Assembly: GCF_900109465.1 (NCBI RefSeq)
Contig: NZ_FOAZ01000014.1
Coordinates: 124,001-188,000, forward strand
Length of the DNA: 64,000 bases
Source: Streptacidiphilus jiangxiensis
Lineage (GTDB): Bacteria > Actinomycetota > Actinomycetes > Streptomycetales > Streptomycetaceae
Direction of reading: 5' to 3'
Position numbers and translations under genes: made by a program. The notes beneath the pieces are model-generated. The model was not told the origin of the DNA. It searched no databases and was given only the letters and a program-made list of their open reading frames with translations. Below, one piece after another: positions 49,659-58,546 of the stretch. The stretch's first letter is position 1; every line of letters starts with the position of its first letter.

Positions 49659-52600
49659 TTACTGTGCGTAGACGCCCATTTCGTAGAGCGAGTAGCCCCA
49701 GCCGGTCCCCCGGCCCACCCCCGCCATCCGGACGTAGCGGGCGCTCACCGGTGTGAACGCGTCGTCGTCGGTGCCGCCCCGGCCGTTGGCCGTGGACCAG
49801 ACGGTGGTCCAGTGCTGCCCGTCGTCCGAGACCTCGATCCGGTAGGCCTTGCCGTAGGCCTTCTCCCAGTCGAGGACCACGCGGCCGACGCGCCGCTGGG
49901 TGCCGAGGTCGACCTGGATCCACTCGCCGTCGTCCCAGTTGCTCGCCCAGCGGCTGCCCTGGTTGCCGTCGACGGCCAGGCCGGGCGAGTAGGTGGGCTG
50001 CAGGATCCCGGACTGGTAGCTGGACGCGGTGGCCGTGTGCCCGAGCGCGAGGTCCGCGATGGTGTCGCCGCGGTGCGCGGGGAACTGGACGACCTGCTGG
50101 AAGGTGGGCCGGTTCTGCCAGTTGGTCTCGGCGTCGGTGATGCCGCCGAGCGGGTGCTGCTGGATGGAGTCCGCGCACCACTGGTCTCCGGCCGAGCAGG
50201 TGCCGTCCGCCGGGTAGACGGTCGCAGCCGGGGTGGCGGCGGCCGTCGAGAGCGCGGAGAGGAGGTCACCGCGGCACTGGACGAGGTCACCGCCGCCGCA
50301 GAAGGTCTGCGTCAGACCGCCCTTGACCGGCTCGCCGAGGACGGCGCGCAGGTCCTTGTCGACGTAGGACCACCAGCCGAACTGGAAGCTGGAGCCCGCG
50401 TGCGAGACGCCTTCCTGGCCGCCGGACGGCGGCTGGTCGACCTGCAGCGCGTTGGTCAGCGCGGTGTAGAGGTCGGTGCCGAGGCCCGGGGCGAACTCCG
50501 CCTTCACCAGCAGCGGCCACCAGGCGTCCATGATCCGGATCGCATCGGCGTCGGTGTACTGCTTGCTGCCGGCCGAGGACTCGACGCGCTTGGCGCCGTG
50601 CGCGAGCCAGGTCTTCAGCTCGGCGACGGCGGCGGCCTGGGTCGGGTCGGTGGGGGTGCCGATGACCTGGAGCAGCTCCGGCAGGACCGCCTCACCGCGC
50701 AGGTCGGTGACGGCGGCGTCCTCCATCTGCTGGGCGAGCGCGGCGCGGGTGATCTTGGTGCCGCTGTTGATCAGCTTCTGGATGCGGGTGTTGAGCAGGT
50801 TACTGCGGTAGACCGAGCCGTCACCGAAGTTGGCGACGCTGTAGCCGGCTGCGATCTTGTTGTTCCAGGACTCGTAGTAGTCCTGGTCGGTGGAGTTGGG
50901 GTGCTGGTCGGACGGGGTGTTCGCGACCGTGTAGGTGGCGGGGTCCCAGTTCTGCCAGTCGGTGGAGCCGTCCGCTGCGGCGGCGACAGGCAGGTTGGGA
51001 TCGACGTCCGCCGCACGGGTCGGGTTCAGGCCCGAGTTGTAGTAGGCCGTGTGGTGCGCGTCCACGTAGAACCAGTTGAAGGTGTAGCCGATGTTGGACG
51101 CGGCCTGCTGGAAGCCGGCCGGACCGGTGACGACGTCGGGGTCGTTCAGCATCTGGAAGCCCACCATGGAGTCGCCCTCGTGCCCGTAGGTGGAGCGCAG
51201 CGTGGTGTAGGCGACGGGCTTGCCGCCGATGGTGGCCCGGTACTGGACGATGCCGTAGTGGGTCCGGAACGCGACCAGTTGGTAGGACCCGGCCGGGGTC
51301 GAGTCGGCGACCGTCGGCGACCAGGAGTCCGTGCGCACGAGCTTGTCCATCGGCGTGCAGACACCGTGGAAGAGGTAGGCGCTGGAGTCCTTGGTGGCCG
51401 CCGACCCGTCCGTGTTGCACAGCGTCACCGCGTAGGTGTCGGTGATGTCCTGCCCGGCGCTCGTCGCGCTCCACGCGTAGTCCTGGCCGCGGCCGAGCTC
51501 GACGTACTGGTTCAGGCCTGCGAAGGCGGCGCCGCGCGCATGGATGCCGGGGCCCTGGATCTCCTCCAGCATCAGCAGCTGCGGCGCGAAGTAGCCGGTC
51601 TGAGGTCCGAAGACGGCGACCGGGTTGCCGGAGTCGGTGTACTGGCCGGACACCACGAGGGCGTTGGACATGCCGTGCTGGGTGCGGAAGAGGTTCGCGG
51701 GCAGCACGCCCTTGGCCGGGGCCGGGGCCGACGCCCCGGCCGTGGCGGTCCCCGCTCTCGCCGCCGCACCGGCACGCGGCGCCGCGGCGACGCCGGGGCC
51801 CGAGGTGGCCGAGCCGGTGGGGTTGTAGACGACCTGCTGCGGCGTCACCGAGCCCGGGTCCGGCATGGCGACGCCGGCCGGGTTGTCGGGGCTCTGCGCG
51901 TAGGGGAAGGTCGACCCGTCGTGCAGGGTGAGGTCGGCCTCGGGGTCGTTCTCCTCACGGAAGGCCTGCCACACCTGGTCGCCCCGGGTGGCACCGTACT
52001 TGGCCTCGGCCGCCTCCTTGACCAGCGCCGAGGCGACCTGGTTGCCGCCTCCGGAGCCGAACAGTGCGCTGATGACCGTGCCGATGGCCAGCAGGTCCGA
52101 CGGCTGGAACGGCTGGATGCCCGCGCCGGTGACGATGTTGGCGTTGCCGGTCAGGTTGTACTCACCGGGCCAGTTCAGGTGGGACCTGGCGTCGGCGATG
52201 TACTGATTGAGGCCGGACAGGTAGTCGCCCATGTCCTGCAGCACCTGCGCGCCACGCGGCCCCGAGTTCTGCAGCCGGGTCAGCTGGTCCTGCGCGTCCT
52301 GGTCGGTGTAGGCGCCGTTGAGGTAGAACTCCTGCTCCAACTGCCGGTTTCCGGCCGCGCCTCCGGCGAACCCGCTCAGCTCGCCGCGTCCGAGGTGCCG
52401 GAACACGTCCATCAGCCACAGCCGGTCCTGCCCGGCCGCGTACCCGGCACCGTACTCCGTGCCCGAGCGGGTGGTCCCGTTGATGTGCGGGATGCCGGTG
52501 GTGTCACGGGTGATGGTGACGTCGCTGCGCCCGCCGGGGTTGATGACGCTCTCGACGTCGGCGGCCGGAACGCCGAAGGAGGAGTCGTTGAAGAACGAGC

Positions 52601-52910
52601 CGAGGTTCTGGTTCGTCAGCCCGGTGTAGCCGTCGACGAGGCTCGCGTACTTGCCCAACTGGTCGTCCGTGTGGGCGGGTTTGGTGCCGAAGAGTTTGAA
52701 GCCGATGATCTGGGTCTGGGTCGCCGAGCCGTTCTCGCCGGGCGGCAGGATGTCGTTGCACTGGCCGAGGCAGTAGTCGCCGTCGGCTGCGTAACTGCTG
52801 GTCGATGTCGTCGCCGCGCCTGCGGACGGTCCGGTGACGAGGGCGGCCAGGGGAAGGGCCGCCGCGAGCACACAGGCCGCCAGGGCGCGTTGACGTTGCC
52901 GTCGGCGCAT
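49659..52910 (-). CDS. Secreted penicillin-acylase-family enzyme with discoidin domain
   Basis: This is a 1083-aa exported Ntn-hydrolase. The signal peptide is MRRRQRQRALAACVLAAALP and onward, with cleavage near GAA|T. The alpha part (residues 125-360) has VTITRDTTGIPHINGTTRSG and GYAAGQDRLWLMDVFRHLGR. A Pro/Ala/Gly spacer (about 365-400) precedes QHGMSNALVVSG, whose Ser415 is the expected N-terminal nucleophile after self-cleavage. The beta subunit follows to about 920. Then comes an F5/8 type C (discoidin) domain: LGHTATASSYQSGILQPTYS with WIQVDLGTQRRVGRVVLDWE. It probably cleaves amides (acyl-homoserine lactone, lipopeptide or beta-lactam side chains) while bound to a glycan. GAAAGGAGCG precedes the ATG. 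Confidence 0.92.
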   Translation of the reverse strand: MRRRQRQRALAACVLAAALPLAALVTGPSAGAATTSTSSYAADGDYCLGQCNDILPPGENGSATQTQIIGFKLFGTKPAHTDDQLGKYASLVDGYTGLTNQNLGSFFNDSSFGVPAADVESVINPGGRSDVTITRDTTGIPHINGTTRSGTEYGAGYAAGQDRLWLMDVFRHLGRGELSGFAGGAAGNRQLEQEFYLNGAYTDQDAQDQLTRLQNSGPRGAQVLQDMGDYLSGLNQYIADARSHLNWPGEYNLTGNANIVTGAGIQPFQPSDLLAIGTVISALFGSGGGNQVASALVKEAAEAKYGATRGDQVWQAFREENDPEADLTLHDGSTFPYAQSPDNPAGVAMPDPGSVTPQQVVYNPTGSATSGPGVAAAPRAGAAARAGTATAGASAPAPAKGVLPANLFRTQHGMSNALVVSGQYTDSGNPVAVFGPQTGYFAPQLLMLEEIQGPGIHARGAAFAGLNQYVELGRGQDYAWSATSAGQDITDTYAVTLCNTDGSAATKDSSAYLFHGVCTPMDKLVRTDSWSPTVADSTPAGSYQLVAFRTHYGIVQYRATIGGKPVAYTTLRSTYGHEGDSMVGFQMLNDPDVVTGPAGFQQAASNIGYTFNWFYVDAHHTAYYNSGLNPTRAADVDPNLPVAAAADGSTDWQNWDPATYTVANTPSDQHPNSTDQDYYESWNNKIAAGYSVANFGDGSVYRSNLLNTRIQKLINSGTKITRAALAQQMEDAAVTDLRGEAVLPELLQVIGTPTDPTQAAAVAELKTWLAHGAKRVESSAGSKQYTDADAIRIMDAWWPLLVKAEFAPGLGTDLYTALTNALQVDQPPSGGQEGVSHAGSSFQFGWWSYVDKDLRAVLGEPVKGGLTQTFCGGGDLVQCRGDLLSALSTAAATPAATVYPADGTCSAGDQWCADSIQQHPLGGITDAETNWQNRPTFQQVVQFPAHRGDTIADLALGHTATASSYQSGILQPTYSPGLAVDGNQGSRWASNWDDGEWIQVDLGTQRRVGRVVLDWEKAYGKAYRIEVSDDGQHWTTVWSTANGRGGTDDDAFTPVSARYVRMAGVGRGTGWGYSLYEMGVYAQ

Positions 52911-53035
52911 GAGGCGCTCCTTTCGGGGTGAGGGTGGGGACATACCGAACAGGCGCCGCACGCGGGCAGGTTGACGAAGCCTCAGTCCCGGTGGGGCGGG
53001 CCTGCGGCGGCAGGGGAGGGTGCGAATTGCGTCCC

Positions 53036-53064
53036 ATAGTGGGACTGTGCTGACGGTCTGTCAA
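53036..53064 (-). promoter_or_regulatory. Vegetative-type promoter of the acylase gene
   Basis: On the minus strand TTGACA (53064-53059), a 17-bp spacer and CACTAT (53041-53036) match the streptomycete HrdB pattern. The start of transcription would be near 53030, giving a leader of about 120 bases before the ATG at 52910. An inverted repeat lies 4 bases upstream of the -35 box. Confidence 0.6.
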
Positions 53065-53067
53065 TAA

Positions 53068-53084
53068 GAACCGAACGACGGTTC
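53068..53084. promoter_or_regulatory. Inverted repeat operator candidate beside the acylase promoter
   Basis: GAACCG-AACGA-CGGTTC is a perfect 6-bp inverted repeat with a 5-bp spacer in the divergent gap between the acylase and a lipoprotein gene (start 53153). A 10-base direct repeat, GTTTTCTGCG, follows at 53087-53096 and 53099-53108. The layout suits control by a TetR-type regulator such as the one at 48989-49642. Confidence 0.5.
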
Positions 53085-53152
53085 ATGTTTTCTGCGCGGT
53101 TTTCTGCGACCCCCCCGGGGAACGCGTCCGGGGTGAACCGCGTCGAAGCGGT

Positions 53153-54025
53153 ATGAGGATCCCGGTACGCGCGCTCGGATCGATCGTGGGAGTCGCCGCC
53201 CTGCTGCTGGCGGGCTGCGCCAAGGGAGCGTCCGTCGTCGCACCCTCCGGGACGGGCGAGCAGGCGACGCCGCCCGGAGAGCTGCTGTTGTTGTTCCGCG
53301 CGCCCCAGGGCGCGGTCCGACTGGGCGGGGAGCCGTCCGGCGTACCGGAGGCGATGAAGGGGCCCATGTCGGAGCCCGCCGTGGACCACCTGCTCCTCAC
53401 GACGTCCTGGTGGACCGTCGGCATGACGCCGCAGCAGGTCGAGAGCTGGCTGCTGGCCCATCCACCGGCCGGTTCGACACCCAACGCCTCGATGGTCGGG
53501 GGCGGATCGGGCACGGCGTTCGGGGAGACCTTCGCCCTCCCCGACCAAGGCGCCTACCAGGAACGCTCGTTGGCGACGAGCGCGACCGCCTGGCACGGCG
53601 GCGCGCTGCTGCGGGTCGATGCGATGGAGGTGCGGGTCGGGGTCCGCAGCGCGCGGAACGAGGTGCCGTCCGGGGTCACCCGCCTGAAGGCCCGGACGTC
53701 GCGCCCCGGCCCGGGAGGGTCGCCGGTGACGCGCACGACGTCGGTGACGGACGTCGCGACGGTGCGGCGGATCGCGGCGCTGACCAACGGCCTGCCGCCC
53801 CTCCCCCCGGGTATCCGCAACTGCCCGATGGACAACGGCGGCAGGCTCACCCTCGACTTCTACACGCCAAACTCCCCCACGCCGGCCGCGACCGTCACCG
53901 TCGGCCTCTCCGGCTGCCGCGACGCGACCGTCACCACGCCCCAGGACCCCGCCGGAACCGGCCTGAACGCCACGCCGAGCGACTTCGGGGACCAGGTGTT
54001 GCGGCTGCTGGATCCGACCCTCTGA
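53153..54025 (+). CDS. Hypothetical secreted lipoprotein (290 aa)
   Basis: The N-terminus MRIPVRALGSIVGVAALLLA with lipobox LLAGC marks an exported lipoprotein. The mature part is not recognised. It has a middle section (TSWWTVGMTPQQVESWLLAH) and a repeat-like second half ending RLTLDFYTPNSPTPAATVTV and LSGCRDATVTTPQ, with two Cys (NCPMDN, SGCRD) that could pair. Many streptomycete lipoproteins of this size have no assigned role. It is divergent from the penicillin-acylase-like gene, with a shared 242-bp promoter region. Confidence 0.78.
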   Translation: MRIPVRALGSIVGVAALLLAGCAKGASVVAPSGTGEQATPPGELLLLFRAPQGAVRLGGEPSGVPEAMKGPMSEPAVDHLLLTTSWWTVGMTPQQVESWLLAHPPAGSTPNASMVGGGSGTAFGETFALPDQGAYQERSLATSATAWHGGALLRVDAMEVRVGVRSARNEVPSGVTRLKARTSRPGPGGSPVTRTTSVTDVATVRRIAALTNGLPPLPPGIRNCPMDNGGRLTLDFYTPNSPTPAATVTVGLSGCRDATVTTPQDPAGTGLNATPSDFGDQVLRLLDPTL

Positions 54026-54054
54026 CGCACCCGAACCGGTTCAGCCGGTGACGC

Positions 54055-54276
54055 TCAGGCCGCGTTGGGGTCGAGGGAGACGCCGTCGGGCGCGTACACC
54101 CAGCCGCCGGACGGCTGCGCGACGTCGGCGTTGACCTGGTTCGTGTCCTGCGAGGCAGCGGCGTCGGCGCGGGCGAAGACGTCCGCCGTGTGCGCGGCCG
54201 GCCCGACCAGGGCCGCTGCGGCGATGGCCGCGCAAGCGAGGGCCTTGACGGCGCCTCCGGTCATACCTCCGGGCAT
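54055..54276 (-). CDS. Small secreted peptide (73 aa)
   Basis: ATG 54276 has GAGGGGGAC upstream and gives MPGGMTGGAVKALACAAIAA, a clear signal sequence ending near ALVGPAAHTA. The mature part of about 40 residues (ASQDTNQVNADVAQPSGGWV then YAPDGVSLDPNAA) is polar, without Cys. No family is recognised. It resembles small secreted proteins of unknown function in streptomycetes. It is convergent with the lipoprotein gene (29-bp gap). The roughly 295 bases upstream to 54571 show no other gene. Confidence 0.65.
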   Translation of the reverse strand: MPGGMTGGAVKALACAAIAAAALVGPAAHTADVFARADAAASQDTNQVNADVAQPSGGWVYAPDGVSLDPNAA

Positions 54277-54571
54277 GGTGTCCCCCTCGGTCGTGGCCGC
54301 ACCCTGACCGGCGGCCGAACAGGGGTGATCCAAGCAGCGGAGTCGGCCCCTCAGCACCGCTGACCGGCGGGCCGGTCACCCACTGGTCGGCGGGGCACGG
54401 GGCACGGGGCGGTTCCCGCGACGGAGGCCCTGCCCGGAGCAGGCCCACCAGCCCGATGACCGGAGCCGGCGCCGCGACGAAGGCGGAGGCAGTGCCGGGG
54501 TCGCGGTGGCTTCCGCCTGCGCCGTCCCCCCTCGGGAGCACGTCAGCTCGCCGAGTCGCTACGGTTGAGGC

Positions 54572-55576
54572 GTGACCGCCAAGCCGCCCCCGCCGCCGGA
54601 GCAACCCTCCGACGGAGTTCCGGCACCGGCCACGACCGATCCTGACCGCAGCCGAACCGAACAGAGGCCGGACGTGCACATCGAAGACGTCCTCGAATCC
54701 GCCGCCGAACTGCTGCCGAGCAGCGGGGCCGAGCTCGCCCGTGCGCTCGTCGCCAAGGGCGACCACGCCGCCGCGCTGAAGGCCCTCGCCGAGGCCGCGG
54801 ACCAGCACCCCGCACCGCCGCGCTTCTGGGAGTTCCTCACCGACGCCGCCGAACAGCTCCCCGGCGAACCCGAGGCCGCGTGGTACCGCTGGCGCACCAC
54901 CGAGGCACTTCGCGGGTACCTGCGCATCGACCTCACCCTCACCACGGACACGGGTATCGCGCCGATCCCACCGGGTCGAGGCCTGCAACCCCAGTGGGAC
55001 CTGGGCGAGCACGCCGTCAGCAGTTACCGCGCGGTGCGCGTGGCGGCGCTCTGGCTGGAGGGCGAGGAGCCGCTCCGCAGCGGCGGCCGGGCCTTCGGAC
55101 GGTTGCTCCCGCTGGACGACGCGCACTGGCACAACCTGATGCCGGGCGATGTGATCACCCTGCGCGACGGGGATCGAGCCGTCGGCAGCGCCACCGTCCT
55201 CGATGTGGCCTGGCCCGATGCGCCCGCCGAACAGCAGCCCGCCCCCCTGCCGGCCGGCTTCGGCGACCTGCCCCTCCCCCCGCCGCCGACGCAGCGCGTC
55301 CGCGCCAGGACCCACACCGAGCACACCACCTGGCCCAACCCCGACTGCCCGGTCCAGGTGTCCGCCCTGATCCCGGGCCTCCGTCACCGCTACGTCCGCG
55401 TGATGCGCGAGAACGGCTCGGTCGGCCAGCCCTACCCGTGCGCCACCCACGCCGAGTTCGTCCGACGCGTTTCCCACGAGCGCCCGGATGTCGACCCCCT
55501 GGACCCGGCCGAGATCCACTGGGACAACCAGCCCGACGTCTGGCCCGCCCAGGGTCCTCGGCCTGGCCGCGACTGA
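54572..55576 (+). CDS. Hypothetical protein with Pro-rich N-terminus (334 aa)
   Basis: No family is recognised. GTG 54572 gives a Pro-rich leader (MTAKPPPPPEQPSDG). A helical segment follows (HIEDVLESAAELLPSSGAEL, then VAKGDHAAALKALAEAADQH) with a TPR-like look. Next is a mixed alpha/beta part (LRGYLRIDLTLTTDTGIAPI) and a C-terminal domain with Cys and His (WPNPDCPVQVSALIPG, GQPYPCATHAEFVRR). It has no signal peptide. Neighbours give no hint of function. Confidence 0.68.
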   Translation: MTAKPPPPPEQPSDGVPAPATTDPDRSRTEQRPDVHIEDVLESAAELLPSSGAELARALVAKGDHAAALKALAEAADQHPAPPRFWEFLTDAAEQLPGEPEAAWYRWRTTEALRGYLRIDLTLTTDTGIAPIPPGRGLQPQWDLGEHAVSSYRAVRVAALWLEGEEPLRSGGRAFGRLLPLDDAHWHNLMPGDVITLRDGDRAVGSATVLDVAWPDAPAEQQPAPLPAGFGDLPLPPPPTQRVRARTHTEHTTWPNPDCPVQVSALIPGLRHRYVRVMRENGSVGQPYPCATHAEFVRRVSHERPDVDPLDPAEIHWDNQPDVWPAQGPRPGRD

Positions 55577-55650
55577 ACGACGCCGGCCCCGAACCGGTCT
55601 CCGTCCCCAGGTCCGTGCCCGCGCGGACGGGGGCACAGTCCGTGGGCGCG

Positions 55651-55681
55651 CCCAGTGCTGTGACCGGGAAGGTTCGCCGGG
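55651..55681 (+). repeat. Inverted-repeat copy A of a 31-bp element
   Basis: Read on the minus strand, 55681-55651 begins CCCGGCGAACCTTCC and ends CAGCACTGGG. It matches 57008-57038 on the plus strand at 27 of 31 positions. The two copies face each other across a 1.3-kb segment carrying the DinB-like gene and the IS630 relic. The 262-bp gap around copy A (55577-55838) shows no gene. Confidence 0.6.
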
Positions 55682-55838
55682 GTGCTGGTAGATCTGCTTG
55701 GCGTGGCGGTCCCGAGGGTGTGGCGCCCTTGGGGCCGGCGGCTTGTGCGTGGAGATCAATTCCGTTGCGGGCGTCTGAGTGGATCACTAGGGTGCGGATG
55801 TTCTGCGCTCGACGACGTAACGAAGGTGGCGCCCCCGC

Positions 55839-56498
55839 ATGACCTCGACTGATCTGCTCCCGCCCATCGGGCCGGTCACGACGGACGACCTTGCCGAAGG
55901 TCTCCGGCTGGTGGTCGCGCTGCTGCGCCAGCCGACCGCCCTCTCCGCGGACTGGAGCCGTCCGGCCGGGACGCTGGACATGGACTGCTGGGAGACCGCC
56001 GAACACCTCGCTGACTGCTTCTTCTTTTACGGCACGCAGCTTGCCCAGCAGTCACCGCCCGTCGAGGACTTCCTGTCGTTCGTCAATCATCAGTCCGCAC
56101 CGGGCAAGCCGTGGAGCGTGATCTCCAGTGAGCGCGAGTCCGGGGTCGAGGGCCTGGTGCAGGTGGTGGAGGCCTGCGGGGCGCTCCACATCGCAATGGT
56201 GCGGACGTCGGCGCCGGAGGCCCGTGCCTTCCACTCCATGGGGACGACGGACCCCGAGGGTTCGGCGGCCATGGGCCTGGTCGAGCTCTTCGTCCACGGT
56301 TACGACCTGTCCTGCGGGCTCGGCCTGGACTGGACTGCCCCGGCCGGCCTCGCCGCCCGGGCGCTGCACCGCCTCTTCCCCGACGCTCCGGCGGACACCG
56401 ACCCCTGGGAGACCTTGCTCTGGGCCACGGGCCGCGGTGACCTGCCCGGACGTGAGCGGTTGACGGCGGACTGGCGCTGGCACAGCGCACCCCGCTGA
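55839..56498 (+). CDS. DinB/maleylpyruvate-isomerase-like protein
   Basis: This is a 219-aa protein of the mycothiol-dependent DinB_2 / maleylpyruvate isomerase group. It is a four-helix bundle with MDCWETAEHLADCFFFYGTQ as the usual first metal-binding helix (W-x(n)-H-L-A-D) and ELFVHGYDLSCGLGLDW as the second His helix. Members bind a metal and use mycothiol to isomerise or detoxify small molecules. ATG 55839 follows CGAAGG. Its neighbours are a repeat copy and an IS630 relic, so the gene may have moved with them. Confidence 0.75.
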   Translation: MTSTDLLPPIGPVTTDDLAEGLRLVVALLRQPTALSADWSRPAGTLDMDCWETAEHLADCFFFYGTQLAQQSPPVEDFLSFVNHQSAPGKPWSVISSERESGVEGLVQVVEACGALHIAMVRTSAPEARAFHSMGTTDPEGSAAMGLVELFVHGYDLSCGLGLDWTAPAGLAARALHRLFPDAPADTDPWETLLWATGRGDLPGRERLTADWRWHSAPR

Positions 56499-56719
56499 GA
56501 CGGGTCCCGGCCATGCGCTGCGACTGACCGAGCGCGGTTGGGAACAGGGCGTCGGGCCGGAGCCGAGCTTCGCGGGCTATTCGGGGTTGAGCGGGTCCAG
56601 GTCTACGTTGTGAGTTCTCGGTTGGTGCTGGGCGAGCTGCTCAGTCTGATCTGGAGTCGCGTTGGTTGCGTGGGCAAGCTGCCAGCCGGAAGGCACCTGC
56701 TCCGAGCGGCCCTCCTCTG

Positions 56720-56948
56720 AGGATGTCCGCCCCAGCGAAGGCCCTTCTCGCTGCGGACGCGAGCCCGCTCCTTCCGCTGGGCGGCGAGGACGTCGGGGTG
56801 GCGGGCGTTTTTGTTGCGCCAGCGTAAGTAGGCGTGCAGGGATCGCCCGCCGGAACCGCACCGAACTGGTGCTGCCCCGGCGCACGATCTGCTGCAGCCT
56901 CTGCCCCTCCTGGTCGGTCAACCTGCGCACACGGACAGGCTCAGCCAC
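56720..56948 (-). mobile_element. IS630-family transposase relic (internal deletion)
   Basis: The GTG at 56948 begins MAEPVRVRRLTDQEGQRLQQ then IVRRGSTSSVRFRRA, the normal N-terminus of IS630-type transposases. After about 56845 the frame changes, and the next frame reads SLHAYLRWRNKNARHPDVLA then AAQRKERARVRSEKGLRWGG, the normal C-terminus. Roughly 300 central residues, including the DDE catalytic core, are gone. It cannot transpose. The deletion joint lies in the CTGCACGCCTACTTACG stretch (56835-56851). Confidence 0.75.
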
Positions 56949-57007
56949 CGCACCCCCAACGGTCGGACTCGCGGACGTCACCGCACATCCAACCGCCCGA
57001 CAACCAA

Positions 57008-57038
57008 CCCGGCGAACCTTCCTGGTCGCAGCACTAGA
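57008..57038 (+). repeat. Inverted-repeat copy B of a 31-bp element
   Basis: 57008-57038 begins CCCGGCGAACCTTCC and differs from copy A (55681-55651, minus) at 4 of 31 positions. Copy B overlaps the stop codon of the aldehyde dehydrogenase gene (57034-57036), so the repeat supplies that gene's last codons. Confidence 0.6.
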
Positions 57039-58428
57039 CGGCCCCGTACCAGACCGTCGTGATGTTGCAGAACTCCCGGATTCCGTGCTCCGACAGTTCC
57101 CTCCCGTACCCCGAGCGCTTCACCCCGCCGAAGGGGAAAGCCGGGTGGGAGGCCGTCATGCCGTTGAAGAAGACTCCGCCGGCCTCCATGTCCCGGACGA
57201 AGCGGTGCTGTTCCTCCTCGTCGCGGGTCCACACGTTCGAGCTCAGCCCGAAGGGCGAGTCGTTGGCCACGTCCAGGGCCTCGTCCACGTCGCGCACCCG
57301 GTACAGGGTGGCCACCGGACCGAACGCCTCCTCGTGGTGGATACGCATCCGCGGCGTCACCCCGGCCAGCACCGTGGGCTCGTAGTACCAGCCGTGGGCC
57401 AGGGCTACGGGGCGCTTGCCTCCGCACAGGGCAACCGCCCCGTGCTCGAGCGCGTCGTCGACGAGCTCCTCCAGGTCGGCGCGGCCCTGCTCGGTGGCGA
57501 GGGGGCCGACGTCGGTGGACGCGTCCATGGGGTTGCCCACCGTGAGCGCGGCCATCAGCTCCGCGAAGCGTGCCGCGAAGGCGTCGTAGACGTCCGTGTG
57601 CACGATGAAGCGCTTGGCCGCGATGCAGGACTGGCCGTTGTTCTGCACGCGGGCCGTCACCGCCGTGCGCGCGGCGCGCTCCAGGTCGGCCGACGGCATC
57701 ACCACGAACGGGTCGCTGCCGCCGAGCTCGAGTACCGTCTTCTTGATCTCGTCGCCGGCGATCGCGGCGACCGAGCGGCCGGCGGGCTCGCTGCCCGTCA
57801 GCGTCGCGGCGGCGACCCTGCGGTCGCGCAGGACGGCCTCGACGGCGCCGGAACCGATGAGCAGGGTCTGGAAGCATCCCTCGGGGTAGCCGGCCCGGCG
57901 GAAGAGGTCCTCCAGGTAGAGGGCGGTCTGCGGCACGTTGGAGGCGTGCTTGAGCAGGCCCGTGTTGCCGGCCATCAGGGCGGGTGCCGCGAACCGGACC
58001 ACCTGCCACAGCGGGAAGTTCCACGGCATGACGGCCAGGACGACCCCCAGCGGCCGGTAGACGACACGTACCTGCCGGCCTCCGGAATCCTGCACGTCCG
58101 ACTGGGCGGGCCGCTCGTCGGCCAGCAGGGCCTCGGCACGGTCCGCGTACCAGTGCATGGCCTTGGCGCACTTGGCGGCCTCCGCGCGAGCGGCGGCGAG
58201 CGGCTTGCCCATCTCGGTGGTCATGGTGCGGGCGATGTCGTCGCGGTCCTCGTCCAGCAGGTCCGCGGCGCGGTGGAGCAGCCGGGCCCGTTCGGCGAAG
58301 TCCGTGACGCGGTGGCGGCGGAAGGCGGCGTGGGCGGCGGCCAGACGCCGTTCGACCTCCTCCGGTCCCATCGGGTCGAAGGTCTTGAGTGTCTCGCCGG
58401 TTGCGGGGTCGACCGTTGCAATGGGCAT
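57034..58428 (-). CDS. NAD(P)-dependent succinate-semialdehyde dehydrogenase-like
   Basis: This is a 464-aa aldehyde dehydrogenase of the GabD type. [20 protein letters not shown] opens it, followed by [20 protein letters not shown], the NAD motif [12 protein letters not shown], the active Glu in [11 protein letters not shown] and the catalytic Cys in [11 protein letters not shown]. Then come [13 protein letters not shown] and [17 protein letters not shown]. The ATG is at 58428. It would oxidise succinate semialdehyde or a similar aldehyde. Its stop lies in the 31-bp repeat. An epoxide-hydrolase-like gene is upstream on the same strand, with a 118-bp gap. Confidence 0.93.
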   Translation of the reverse strand: MPIATVDPATGETLKTFDPMGPEEVERRLAAAHAAFRRHRVTDFAERARLLHRAADLLDEDRDDIARTMTTEMGKPLAAARAEAAKCAKAMHWYADRAEALLADERPAQSDVQDSGGRQVRVVYRPLGVVLAVMPWNFPLWQVVRFAAPALMAGNTGLLKHASNVPQTALYLEDLFRRAGYPEGCFQTLLIGSGAVEAVLRDRRVAAATLTGSEPAGRSVAAIAGDEIKKTVLELGGSDPFVVMPSADLERAARTAVTARVQNNGQSCIAAKRFIVHTDVYDAFAARFAELMAALTVGNPMDASTDVGPLATEQGRADLEELVDDALEHGAVALCGGKRPVALAHGWYYEPTVLAGVTPRMRIHHEEAFGPVATLYRVRDVDEALDVANDSPFGLSSNVWTRDEEEQHRFVRDMEAGGVFFNGMTASHPAFPFGGVKRSGYGRELSEHGIREFCNITTVWYGAV

Positions 58429-58546
58429 GGGCTGGGTCCTTCCTCATGCTGCCTCGTACGCGTCACACCTTCCCTCGGGATGATGCCGCGTCCACCGCCC
58501 TTCCCGCAGCACCACCCCTCGAACGGGCTATCCGAGCGGCGGCGCG

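Noticed and set aside
49812-52931. Plus-strand frame of 1039 codons opposite the acylase gene
   Set aside because: Low-complexity Val/Gly/Arg/Asp translation, antisense to a protein with clear penicillin-acylase motifs.
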